Below are positions 44,322-51,674 of a stretch of 51,674 nt of DNA, one piece after another (within the stretch, counting starts at the first letter, position 1; each line of letters starts with the position of its first letter). The position numbers and the translations under genes were made by a program. The notes under the pieces were generated by a model, which did not search any database, was not told the DNA's origin, and worked only from the letters and a program-made list of their open reading frames with translations. Source of the stretch: Lachnospiraceae bacterium (GTDB lineage: Bacteria > Bacillota > Clostridia > Lachnospirales > Lachnospiraceae); NCBI GenBank assembly GCA_021201095.1, contig JAJQFO010000158.1, positions 1 to 51,674 on the forward strand, in the 5' to 3' direction.

Positions 44322-45521
44322 ATGCGCAGAAAATACGATGTGGAATACGGGGAAGAAAATGCGTACAGCCCCTGGGAAACCTATTCTGATCTCTATTGCG
44401 GGCTGCTGCTGGTGTTTGTATTGCTGTTCTTTTTCGCAATTTACCAGTATATAGATGCGAGGGAAACCAACGATGCGGACACGGCTGCTTTGCAGGAGTC
44501 GATGCTGGAGGAACAGGCGAGTGTGCTGGCGATTTACAAGGCCGACCTGGAGGAACAGGAGGCTGCGTATCAGGAGAAAAACGATGAGCTGGCAAGCCAG
44601 CAGTCTGTGCTGGCGATTTTGCAGGCGGATCTGGAAGAGCAGGAGTCGCTGATTGCCAGCCAGCAGGCCGAGCTGGAGGAAAAAGAGAGCGAGATGGATG
44701 CTCAGGCGAGTCTGCTGGCGGTGCAGCAGTCGGCTCTGGAGGAACAGGAGGCAGCTTTAAGCGTTCAGCAGGCGACCTTGAGCGAGCAGGAGACACAGCT
44801 GTCGGCACAGCAGGCAACGCTGGAGGAGCAGGAGACGCAGCTTTTGACGCAGCAGGCAACGCTGAAGGAGCAGGAGGCGGCACTGGCAGAGCAGCAGACG
44901 ACGCTGGCAGTGCAGGAGGAGGAGCTGGCCGCGCAGCAGACTACGGTCGAGTCCCTGCAGGCACAGCTGGATGAGCAGGCAGCGCAGATTGAGCAGATTA
45001 TCGGTGTCCGCAGCCAGCTGATTGAGCTTTTGAATGAGGAACTGACCGCGCACGGCATCGCGGTGCAGGCGGATCTGTCGACTGGTGCCATCGTTTTTGA
45101 AAGCAGCATTTTATTTGACAAAAACAGCATGGAGCTCAGCGAAGAAGGGAAGGAATTCTTCCGGGAGTTTCTGCCGGTATATCTGGAAGTCCTTCTGCAG
45201 CCGGAGTTTCTGGACTACATTGCTGAGATTTTGATCGAGGGGCACACAGATGACAGCGGAACCTACCTGTACAATCTGCAGTTATCTCAGCAGCGCGCGT
45301 ACAGTGTCTCGGAATATTTCCTGGGAGATGACTGTGATTTCCTCGATGCGGAGACAATTGAGGTGCTGAAGACGCTGGTAACAGTGAACGGATGTGCGGA
45401 CAAGGATCCTATCTGCCTGGAGGACGGGACAATTGATGAGGAAGCCTCGCGGCGCGTGGAGATCAAATTCCGGCTCAAGGATCAGGAAATGATCGAAGAA
45501 CTGGATGAAATATTAAATTGA
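44322..45521 (+). CDS. MotB/ZorB-like OmpA-family stator protein with long coiled coil
   Basis: Membrane protein of 399 residues, partner of the channel subunit. The N-terminus SPWETYSDLYCGLLLVFVLL has Asp23 at the start of the single helix (about 24-44), where MotB/ExbD-type proteins carry their ion-binding aspartate. Residues about 55-235 form an unbroken heptad coiled coil rich in Gln/Glu (LSEQETQLSAQQATLEEQE). The C-terminal OmpA/MotB peptidoglycan-binding domain has ILFDKNSMELSEEGKEFF, EILIEGHTDDSGTY, LSQQRAYSVSEYF and RRVEIKF. A coiled coil of about 180 residues would span roughly 25 nm, of the order of a Gram-positive wall. AGGAGG precedes ATG 44322. The stop nearly abuts the next gene. 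Confidence 0.88.
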   Translation: MRRKYDVEYGEENAYSPWETYSDLYCGLLLVFVLLFFFAIYQYIDARETNDADTAALQESMLEEQASVLAIYKADLEEQEAAYQEKNDELASQQSVLAILQADLEEQESLIASQQAELEEKESEMDAQASLLAVQQSALEEQEAALSVQQATLSEQETQLSAQQATLEEQETQLLTQQATLKEQEAALAEQQTTLAVQEEELAAQQTTVESLQAQLDEQAAQIEQIIGVRSQLIELLNEELTAHGIAVQADLSTGAIVFESSILFDKNSMELSEEGKEFFREFLPVYLEVLLQPEFLDYIAEILIEGHTDDSGTYLYNLQLSQQRAYSVSEYFLGDDCDFLDAETIEVLKTLVTVNGCADKDPICLEDGTIDEEASRRVEIKFRLKDQEMIEELDEILN

Positions 45522-45535
45522 ATGGGGAACGTATC

Positions 45536-47245
45536 ATGAAGAAGCATCGGATTTGGACAACCTTACTGATTTTATTAATGGCGCTGCTGGTTTTCCCGGC
45601 TGCCGCTTCTGCGGATGCGAGCAAGCTGCGGATCAGCCAGATTGTACAGAATGGTAATGACGTAGACCTGTACGTGAGCCTGCTGGACGACTCGGATCAG
45701 CCCGTGACGGAATCTGTATCTGCAGATCAGTTTACTGTGACGATCGGGGAGGACGGATCGATTCCCGCCACCTCTGCGCTACAATTTTCCTCGACCGGGG
45801 AAGGGGTTTCCTATGTGTTTGTGATCGATATTTCCAAATCGATGACAGAGGATGAGATGCAGCAGGTGCGCGATGCCCTTACCTCGTTTGTGGGGGAGAT
45901 GACTTCGAATGATTATATGCAGATCATTACGGCAGGGACACAGGTTACCTCGCTGTGTGAGCCGACGCAGGATCAGAGCGTGCTGACAGGTGCCATACAG
46001 CAGATCGCGCGGACGGACAACTATACATATTTGTACAAGGCGATCTCCACTGCACTGGAAACGCAGCGAAAGAACATCGAAGCACTGCCGGACAGGGTAG
46101 TTCTGGTCGTAGTGACAGATGGGATGGATGATTCGGATGGGGCAACCGATGAGAATCAGGTCCTGACGGATATCGCGGAGACAAGGGTTCCGCTCTACGT
46201 GGTCGGTGTAAAAGGCAGCGATTCCACGGCCAGTCTTTCAAGTGTGGGTACGATCGCGCGTCAGTCCGGCGGTCTGATTTTTTCCTACAATGACATGTCC
46301 GTCAGTGAAGCGATGAGCAACATCAGAAATATTCAGAACGCGGTCTGCAAACTGACGGTCCAGCCGAAGGAAAGCAGCTTCGGCTCACAGAACCTTTCCT
46401 GGTCTGTCACATACAATCCGGGAAGCTATACCCTCTCGAGCTCCAGCTATATATATTCGCTAAGTCTGGAAGGCGTGTTGTTTGAGACCGAGACAGAGAC
46501 CGAAGAGCCGACGGAGGAGCCGACCGAAGAACCAACCGAAGAGCCGACGGAGGAACCAACGGAGGAACCAACCGAAGAGCCAACGGAGGAGCCGACCGAA
46601 GAACCAACGGAAGTGCAGACAGAGCCTGCGGTAAAGGAAGGGACAGCTCTGTTGGGCAAAATTACCGGATTTTTACAGAAAAACTGGATGATCTGTATTG
46701 CGGCGGCACTGATTCTGATTGCACTGCTGATCATCATCATCAGCGTTGTATTGATGAGAAAAAATAAGGACTTTGAAACAGAATCCTATGACGATTCTTC
46801 CTATGAGGAGACTTTGGCGGATATTCCCGGAGAAAGATCTGGGAGCGTAATGGACAGCGAAGAAACGGTCGATGAAATCGACGAGTATGATGATGAGCGG
46901 ACAATTGACGAGGCGACAGGCGGCGGGATCCGTCTGCGGCTTGAAATCACCTTTGACGGACGCACAGAGGTGGTGGAACGGACACTGGAAGGCCAGCTGG
47001 TGCTCGGACGCGGGACGGAATGCGATGTGGATGTCGTCCTTGGCTCTACCATCCCGGAGCGAAAAATGATTTCCAGACACCATGCATTTATTGTGGACTG
47101 TCCGGATGGACTGTATGTGAAGGATAACGAAAAAAACAAGACCTATCTGAACGGTACGGAAGTATCGGGCGAAGCTGTCCTGCGGGATGAGGATGTCCTG
47201 CAGATGGGCAAGGCAACGGTTAAGATCAAGATATTGAACTATTGA
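45536..47245 (+). CDS. Transmembrane VWA-FHA protein (extracellular VWA, cytoplasmic FHA)
   Basis: Exported then anchored protein of 569 residues. Signal peptide: MKKHRIWTTLLILLMALLVF, cleavage near ASADAS. A von Willebrand A domain spans about residues 92-270 with the metal site DISKS (in YVFVIDISKSM) and VTDGMDDSD. A Glu/Pro/Thr linker of about ten EPTE units (about 318-362) leads to one helix (WMICIAAALILIALLIIIIS, about 381-409). The cytoplasmic tail ends in an FHA domain (about 468-569) with LVLGRGTECDVDV, ISRHHAFIV and NKTYLNGTEV, the phospho-threonine-binding residues Arg/Ser-Arg-His/Asn-Gly being present. ATG 45536 with GGGGAA is preferred to the TTG at 45518. It links an outside metal-dependent adhesion or protein-binding domain to inside kinase signalling. 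Confidence 0.9.
   Translation: MKKHRIWTTLLILLMALLVFPAAASADASKLRISQIVQNGNDVDLYVSLLDDSDQPVTESVSADQFTVTIGEDGSIPATSALQFSSTGEGVSYVFVIDISKSMTEDEMQQVRDALTSFVGEMTSNDYMQIITAGTQVTSLCEPTQDQSVLTGAIQQIARTDNYTYLYKAISTALETQRKNIEALPDRVVLVVVTDGMDDSDGATDENQVLTDIAETRVPLYVVGVKGSDSTASLSSVGTIARQSGGLIFSYNDMSVSEAMSNIRNIQNAVCKLTVQPKESSFGSQNLSWSVTYNPGSYTLSSSSYIYSLSLEGVLFETETETEEPTEEPTEEPTEEPTEEPTEEPTEEPTEEPTEEPTEVQTEPAVKEGTALLGKITGFLQKNWMICIAAALILIALLIIIISVVLMRKNKDFETESYDDSSYEETLADIPGERSGSVMDSEETVDEIDEYDDERTIDEATGGGIRLRLEITFDGRTEVVERTLEGQLVLGRGTECDVDVVLGSTIPERKMISRHHAFIVDCPDGLYVKDNEKNKTYLNGTEVSGEAVLRDEDVLQMGKATVKIKILNY
46487..46620 (+). repeat. 12-base repeats encoding an EPTE linker
   Basis: About ten units of GAGCCGACGGAG-type 12-base repeats giving EPTE/EPTEE steps in the VWA-FHA protein. 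Such arrays change length readily; the encoded stretch is an extended extracellular spacer. Confidence 0.85.
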
Positions 47246-47283
47246 TCAAAGATATTTGAGGGGGCTGCCGGGAGGGAGAAGCT

Positions 47284-49767
47284 GTGAAAAAAACAGTATG
47301 CAAAATATTGGTGTGGGTACTTTGCCTGCTGATGATGGGGACGGCGGCTGCCGGCGCCAGAGAGCAGGTGATCTTCGGTATTCAGAACGAAGAGGTAAAG
47401 TTTGGACTGAGGGATGAATTTGAAGTGACCGGGGATACTTATGCATTAGTTATTTTTGCAGAAGCAGTCTGCGGAGATGACGAAGTATGGGTTTCCGTTT
47501 ACGAGAAAACGTACAGCGCGGAAGAACTGACGGAAACATTTCAGGAAGCTGCTGCTGTGATTGAGGAAGTACCCCGGGCGGAGCAGTTGGCCGTAAAACT
47601 GTTTGAAAAAAATGATGGCGAGTGGAGTGTGTGCCAGGAACTGGTGCAGAGCAGCCGCACTTTTTCGGAACCCTCGTATTTTCTGACGATTATTGGTGCG
47701 GACTCTGGGATTAATGAATCAGCAGACGAGGCGGAAACAGAGACTGAGACGGAGACCGCAGCAGCTGCAGGTACCAGGATGATTATGGGTTCCGATACAA
47801 TTGCCGGAGCTGGGGCGGCTGCAGGCACCGAGGCAGATGCAGAAACGGAGCCGGGACTTCATTTTGATTCAGAATGGCTCGAGCTTCGGATTGAGAGTGA
47901 AGGATATCGGGATCAGGAGCTGTATATTCTGGCTGATGAGCAGGATTCTACGATTCTGAGCCTGACACTGGCTTCTGAGTTGTATGGATATGATATACAG
48001 ATAGAAGATTCTGTCGTGCGAATTCACGACGCGGATGGCGTACTTTCGGAAAATCCGGTTCTGTTTTTTGGCAGACAGAGCAGCGAAAATGACCTGATAT
48101 TGCAGGATTGCCAGGTGGAGGTTACGACCGGGCAGGCATGGCCGGGCTTCGAGCTCGAGACGGAGATCGAGACGGAAAGTGAGACTGAGACCGAAACGGA
48201 TGCCGGAATTGTCAGCGAAACTGAAACAGAAAGCGAAACCGAGACAGAAAGCGAAACCGAGACAGAAAGCGAAAGCGAGACCGAGACGGAAAGAGAAACT
48301 GAGAGCGAAACCGAAACAGAGACCGATACAGAGACAGAAAGCGAAACCGACACCGACAGCGAAACCGAGACAGAAAGCGAAACTGAGACGGAAAGCGATT
48401 CTGCGATCGTGGTCGAGACAGGAACCGAGCCTGAAACAGAAATTAAGACAGAAGCAGAAACAAAGTCGGAAATCGAGATCGAAACTGAGCGTGAAAGCGA
48501 AACTGGGGCAGAAAGCGAAACTGGGGCAGAAAGCGAAACTGGCACAGAAAGCGAAAACGGTATTGAAACCGAAACCGAGACGGAAAGCGAGATAGAAACC
48601 GAGAGCGAGACAGAAACCGAGGCTGGGACCGAGAGCGAGACGGAAACAGAGACCGAGACAGAAAGCGAAACCGAGACAGAATCGGAAACTGCGGCTGCTG
48701 TGCAATCCGGCGGCTCTGCGGGCGGATCCGCGCCGTCTGGTTCGCAGCAAAAAAGCATCTGGCTGATCGTGCTGGCAGTATTGATTTTGATAGCAGCGTT
48801 AGTTGTTGCCTGGATGTGCGTAATCCGTTCGCCTCAGAAGAACAGGCGAACGGGATCGTATGGTACTCCGATGGGGGACGACGAGGATACACTCGTTCCA
48901 GAGGATGAGAAAGCTTCAGCAGTAATGACAGCTGCGGCAGCAAGGGGAGCAGCGGATTCCGTATCCGGAGCATCCCGTGCCGGGCTGGTACTACGCGGTG
49001 TGGTCGTGAATAATAAGGGCCGTGTCCGCGGAAACAATGAAGACAATTTCTGCTTTAACGGAGAATATATGAAGCGCAGCCGCATGGATCAGGGAGCGTT
49101 TCTGAGAGCAGAATGCCGCGAAGATGCACAGCTGTATGCAGTCTGCGACGGTATGGGCGGAGCGGATTCCGGCGAGGAAGCTTCCCACAGGGCGGCAAAG
49201 GTACTTGCACAGAAAAAAGACCAGTACTCTCAGCTGGCTGACACAGGCGAACTGACAAAGATTCTGCGGGAAATTTCGGAACGAATTTATGAGGAAGCAC
49301 AGCAGAGAGGGCAAAAGTCGGGGACGACGATCGCCATGATGGTGCTGATCGGACGCAGAGGGATTTTCGCGAATGTCGGGGACAGCCGCGTCTATCGGTT
49401 CCGCGATAAAAAACTTTCGCAGATAACGGTAGACCACTCGAAAGTGCAGAGGATGATTTCCATGGGGCTTTTGACACCGGAGCAGGCTAAGACCGATCCG
49501 AGCCGCCATGTGATCACGCAATATCTGGGAATGCCGCCGGAGGTAAAGGTGTCGCCCTATTTTGTGACGGATCAGGCACTACGTGAACGCGATATTTATC
49601 TGCTGTGCAGCGATGGCCTGACTGACATGGTGGATGATTCCCGGATTGAATCGATATTAAAGGAAAAAGCAAATCTGGACGAGGCAGCGCAGGAGCTTTT
49701 GAAGGCCGCTTTGAACAATGGTGGAAAGGACAACGTGACCATTATGCTTGTCTGCGTTCAAGCGTAG
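47284..49767 (+). CDS. Receptor-like PP2C-family protein phosphatase
   Basis: Transmembrane phosphatase of 827 residues, starting at GTG 47284 after GGGAGGGAG. Signal peptide (TVCKILVWVLCLLMMGTAAA), then an extracellular beta-rich region (about 25-290) of no recognised family, then a Glu/Thr/Ser repeat linker (about 292-474), then one helix (IWLIVLAVLILIAALVVAWM, about 490-512). The cytoplasmic PP2C domain (about 573-827) is complete: VRGNNEDNF, AVCDGMGGADSG, GTTIAMMVL, ANVGDSRVYR, LLCSDGLTDM and GGKDNVT carry the metal-binding aspartates. It should remove phosphates placed by the kinase encoded next. The receptor layout is unusual, since bacterial PP2C partners of Ser/Thr kinases are usually soluble. 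Confidence 0.9.
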   Translation: MKKTVCKILVWVLCLLMMGTAAAGAREQVIFGIQNEEVKFGLRDEFEVTGDTYALVIFAEAVCGDDEVWVSVYEKTYSAEELTETFQEAAAVIEEVPRAEQLAVKLFEKNDGEWSVCQELVQSSRTFSEPSYFLTIIGADSGINESADEAETETETETAAAAGTRMIMGSDTIAGAGAAAGTEADAETEPGLHFDSEWLELRIESEGYRDQELYILADEQDSTILSLTLASELYGYDIQIEDSVVRIHDADGVLSENPVLFFGRQSSENDLILQDCQVEVTTGQAWPGFELETEIETESETETETDAGIVSETETESETETESETETESESETETERETESETETETDTETESETDTDSETETESETETESDSAIVVETGTEPETEIKTEAETKSEIEIETERESETGAESETGAESETGTESENGIETETETESEIETESETETEAGTESETETETETESETETESETAAAVQSGGSAGGSAPSGSQQKSIWLIVLAVLILIAALVVAWMCVIRSPQKNRRTGSYGTPMGDDEDTLVPEDEKASAVMTAAAARGAADSVSGASRAGLVLRGVVVNNKGRVRGNNEDNFCFNGEYMKRSRMDQGAFLRAECREDAQLYAVCDGMGGADSGEEASHRAAKVLAQKKDQYSQLADTGELTKILREISERIYEEAQQRGQKSGTTIAMMVLIGRRGIFANVGDSRVYRFRDKKLSQITVDHSKVQRMISMGLLTPEQAKTDPSRHVITQYLGMPPEVKVSPYFVTDQALRERDIYLLCSDGLTDMVDDSRIESILKEKANLDEAAQELLKAALNNGGKDNVTIMLVCVQA
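48158..48705 (+). repeat. Glu/Thr/Ser-coding repeat tract in the phosphatase gene
   Basis: About 180 codons built from 6-, 12- and 18-base units of the GAAACCGAGACAGAAAGC type, encoding ETESETE-like sequence. It forms the extracellular linker between sensor region and membrane. Confidence 0.85.
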
Positions 49768-49970
49768 CGAATATGCGGGAATGGTGTCAGACCGTGTTAT
49801 AAGGCGGTGATGTGTGGGCTGTGCTTCAGACAGCAACATAAGGCAAAGAATGTGTGGGCATCCACAGGATGACAAGAAAGAGCGTACATTTATCTCATAG
49901 TGCAGCGGAAGCAGTGAGCAGGCAGATCTGCCTGCATTGGGATATTGATTTGGGGACGGTGAGATAAGAA

Positions 49971-51674
49971 ATGCCATCAGATGATTTCAGAAAATATGAA
50001 CCCTTTTTCGGGAAATGGAGACTCGCCAGAGAGGAGCCTTTGGGAAGAGGAGCTTTCGGCGATGTATATGAGATCTGCTGGGACGATGATCTGGGGGACA
50101 GAGCGGTATCGGCCCTGAAGGTGATGCATATCCCGCGCGAGGACGCGCTGCGCTCTCAGATGGAAGTGCAGCCAAATAAAGATGCTGTCCGCAGCTATTT
50201 TTCCCGGCAGGTAGACCGGATCAAGGGCGAGATCCGCATCATGCGCAGATGCAAGGGCCACAGCAATATCGTCAGCTATGAAGATCATCTGATCATTGAA
50301 AACGGCGGGGAATACGGCATCGGCTGGGATATCCTGATCCGGATGGAGCTGCTTCAGCCAATTACTGTCGATTATCTTCGTGAAAAGAATGCCACGCAGT
50401 ACGATATTATCTGCATGTGGCGCGATATTGCCAATGCGCTGATTTTCTGCGATAACGCCAATATTATCCACAGAGATATCAAGCCGGCGAATATACTGGT
50501 CTCGGAGAGCGGAAGCTATAAGCTGACTGACTTCGGCGTTGCCCGGGAAGTGATGGAAAGCGATGCGCTGGCTTCTACGCGTGTCGGCACGGAAGTCTAT
50601 ATGGCGCCCGAAGTCTATGACAAGAGGAACCACCAGTATGACAAGAGAGCGGACTATTATTCACTTGGACGTGTGATTTATTACTATCTGAATAATTTCC
50701 GGCATGCGTTTTTGCCTCCGAATCCGCAGGAAGTGACGATGGAGGATATGGACCGCGCGGAGGAACTGCGTCTGAAAGGTGAGAAGCTTCCGAAGATCAA
50801 CGGCGTCTCGAAGGAAATTAATCAGCTTCTGGAAAAATCATTGTCCTTCCGCCCTGCCGGGAGACCGAAAAATGCGCAGGAGCTTTATGACGCGATTCAG
50901 AAGATTCTGGACAAGCAGGGTGCGGAGCTGAGGAAAAGGCCGATAGGCGGTGTTGAGGGAAACTCTCACGGCACAGCTTCAGTTTCTGGGAAGGGAAGTT
51001 CTATTAAAAATAAGAAACCCTCAGACGAAAAACCGATATCCAGAGATCCTGTATCTTATGGAAAGGGAAGCATATCCAGAGATGTCAAGCCTGTAACTTC
51101 CTTGAACAGCGCGAAGAAAAAAACGATGAATCTGGCTGTACCGATCGCCGTGGCGTCTGTGATGCTGGTCGCGGGAATCGGCGGCGTTACATATGGCATT
51201 TATAGCAGGAATAACCAGATGCAGATGGCGCATGGAAACGCATCAGGCAGTGCGCAGGGCATTCTTTTCGGGACGGAGACGGAGTCAGAGACTCCTCTTC
51301 TGACAGGGAATGAGACAGAGAATGCGGCTGGTTCCGTGTCCCAGACAGGACTTTCTACAGAAACACCGGCGGAGACGGCTGCTGTGACTGAGCCGATTAC
51401 CGAGCAGGAGACAGAAATTGTGACCGAGCCGGTCACTGAGCCGATTACAGAAAATGTGACGGAGCCCGGGACGGAAACGGATATCGAGACGGAGACTGTG
51501 ACGGAATCTGAGAAAGAGACTGACATCGAGACAGAGAGCGACATTGAAACGGAGTACATGACAGAGACGGGAACTGAAACGGAAGCAGTAGCAATGCCAA
51601 TAACAGAGATCGAGACGGAAACAGAGATCGAGACGGAAACAGAGATCGAGACGGAAACAGAGATCGAGACGGAA
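49971..51674 (+). CDS. Transmembrane Ser/Thr protein kinase (3' end outside window)
   Basis: Hanks-type kinase, 568 codons present and still open at the window end. The kinase domain (about 15-320) has the glycine loop LGRGAFGDVYE, lysine in ALKVM, catalytic loop HRDIKPANILV (about 167-177), DFGVA, activation segment end VGTEVYMAPEV, and ADYYSLGRVIYYYL. All catalytic residues are intact. A basic linker follows, then one helix (NLAVPIAVASVMLVAGIGGV, about 387-410). The extracellular part is a Thr/Glu-rich tract (ETDIETETVTESEKE) ending in 18-base repeats at the edge; a sensor domain may follow. ATG 49971 follows GGTGAGATAAGA, a weak site. It pairs with the upstream PP2C phosphatase and FHA protein as a kinase-phosphatase-reader set. 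Confidence 0.92.
   Translation, partial: MPSDDFRKYEPFFGKWRLAREEPLGRGAFGDVYEICWDDDLGDRAVSALKVMHIPREDALRSQMEVQPNKDAVRSYFSRQVDRIKGEIRIMRRCKGHSNIVSYEDHLIIENGGEYGIGWDILIRMELLQPITVDYLREKNATQYDIICMWRDIANALIFCDNANIIHRDIKPANILVSESGSYKLTDFGVAREVMESDALASTRVGTEVYMAPEVYDKRNHQYDKRADYYSLGRVIYYYLNNFRHAFLPPNPQEVTMEDMDRAEELRLKGEKLPKINGVSKEINQLLEKSLSFRPAGRPKNAQELYDAIQKILDKQGAELRKRPIGGVEGNSHGTASVSGKGSSIKNKKPSDEKPISRDPVSYGKGSISRDVKPVTSLNSAKKKTMNLAVPIAVASVMLVAGIGGVTYGIYSRNNQMQMAHGNASGSAQGILFGTETESETPLLTGNETENAAGSVSQTGLSTETPAETAAVTEPITEQETEIVTEPVTEPITENVTEPGTETDIETETVTESEKETDIETESDIETEYMTETGTETEAVAMPITEIETETEIETETEIETETEIETE
51603..51674 (+). repeat. Four 18-base repeats at the window end
   Basis: Four identical ACAGAGATCGAGACGGAA units (51603, 51621, 51639, 51657), encoding TEIETE, within the kinase extracellular tail. 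The array reaches the last base, so its full length is unknown and this is also a likely place for assembly breakage. Confidence 0.9.

Noticed and set aside
43389-45521. Flagellar MotA/MotB or a complete Zorya system
   Set aside because: No flagellar genes are present, the MotA cytoplasmic loop is missing, and no ZorC, ZorD or ZorE gene is seen; only the motor pair resembles Zorya.
47869-48758. Two long - strand open frames (Ser-Val and Phe-Arg-Leu repeats) opposite the phosphatase linker
   Set aside because: They are translations of the reverse complement of the Glu/Thr/Ser repeat; not genes.
43389-51674. Type VII or type VI secretion locus with FHA/kinase regulators
   Set aside because: No WXG100, EssC-type ATPase, or Tss/Hcp/VgrG-like proteins occur in the window.

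Overview
The window looks like a chromosomal segment of a Gram-positive, Clostridia-class anaerobe, most likely family Lachnospiraceae. This is inferred from AGGAGG-type ribosome binding sites, frequent TTG/GTG starts, a Gram-positive LexA box, a uvrC-hprK-ROK glucokinase gene order, a VanW-family wall protein, and the absence of outer-membrane biogenesis genes. Nearly all genes lie on the + strand. The exceptions are a GH28 glycosidase, its AraC-type neighbour and an Xre-type regulator (32.4-35.6 kb). No rRNA, tRNA, CRISPR array or intact insertion sequence was seen.

Region 1 (1-22.7 kb) is mostly housekeeping. It opens with the 3' end of a ToxN/AbiQ toxin, followed by acyl-ACP thioesterase, CvfB, RidA, DnaE, PfkA, an rRNA/tRNA 2'-O-methyltransferase, GreA-UvrC behind a consensus promoter that carries a LexA operator, HprK-glucokinase-small membrane peptide, a VanW protein, a PurM/HypE-like protein, Lrp regulator-aminotransferase, TrmL, an RsmF-like methylase, and a secreted discoidin-like protein ending in DnaJ-type cysteine motifs. 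Several of these conserved proteins carry in-frame low-complexity inserts. In two cases the insert DNA contains the same kind of small palindromes that fill the intergenic spaces.

Region 2 (23-35.6 kb) holds an ABC exporter pair whose permease contains a coiled coil of about 860 residues, an 85-bp hairpin-forming tandem repeat with a compensatory base change, AraD and a two-subunit transketolase, then a small pectin/uronide locus on the - strand (GH28, AraC) beside the degraded tail of a sugar ABC permease.

Region 3 (35.3-51.7 kb) is the most unusual part. An Xre regulator diverges from a 2454-residue secreted MBG-repeat protein. Downstream come a MotA/ExbB/ZorA-like proton-channel subunit, a MotB/ZorB-like OmpA protein with a long coiled-coil stalk, an extracellular VWA protein with a cytoplasmic FHA domain, a receptor-like PP2C phosphatase with an extracellular part, and a transmembrane Ser/Thr kinase cut by the window end. 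The VWA-FHA, phosphatase and kinase proteins all use Thr/Glu-rich extracellular linkers. The inferred picture is a proton-motive-force-driven envelope complex wired to phospho-threonine signalling. I do not recognise it as a described system. The kinase runs off the end, so the locus is incomplete here.
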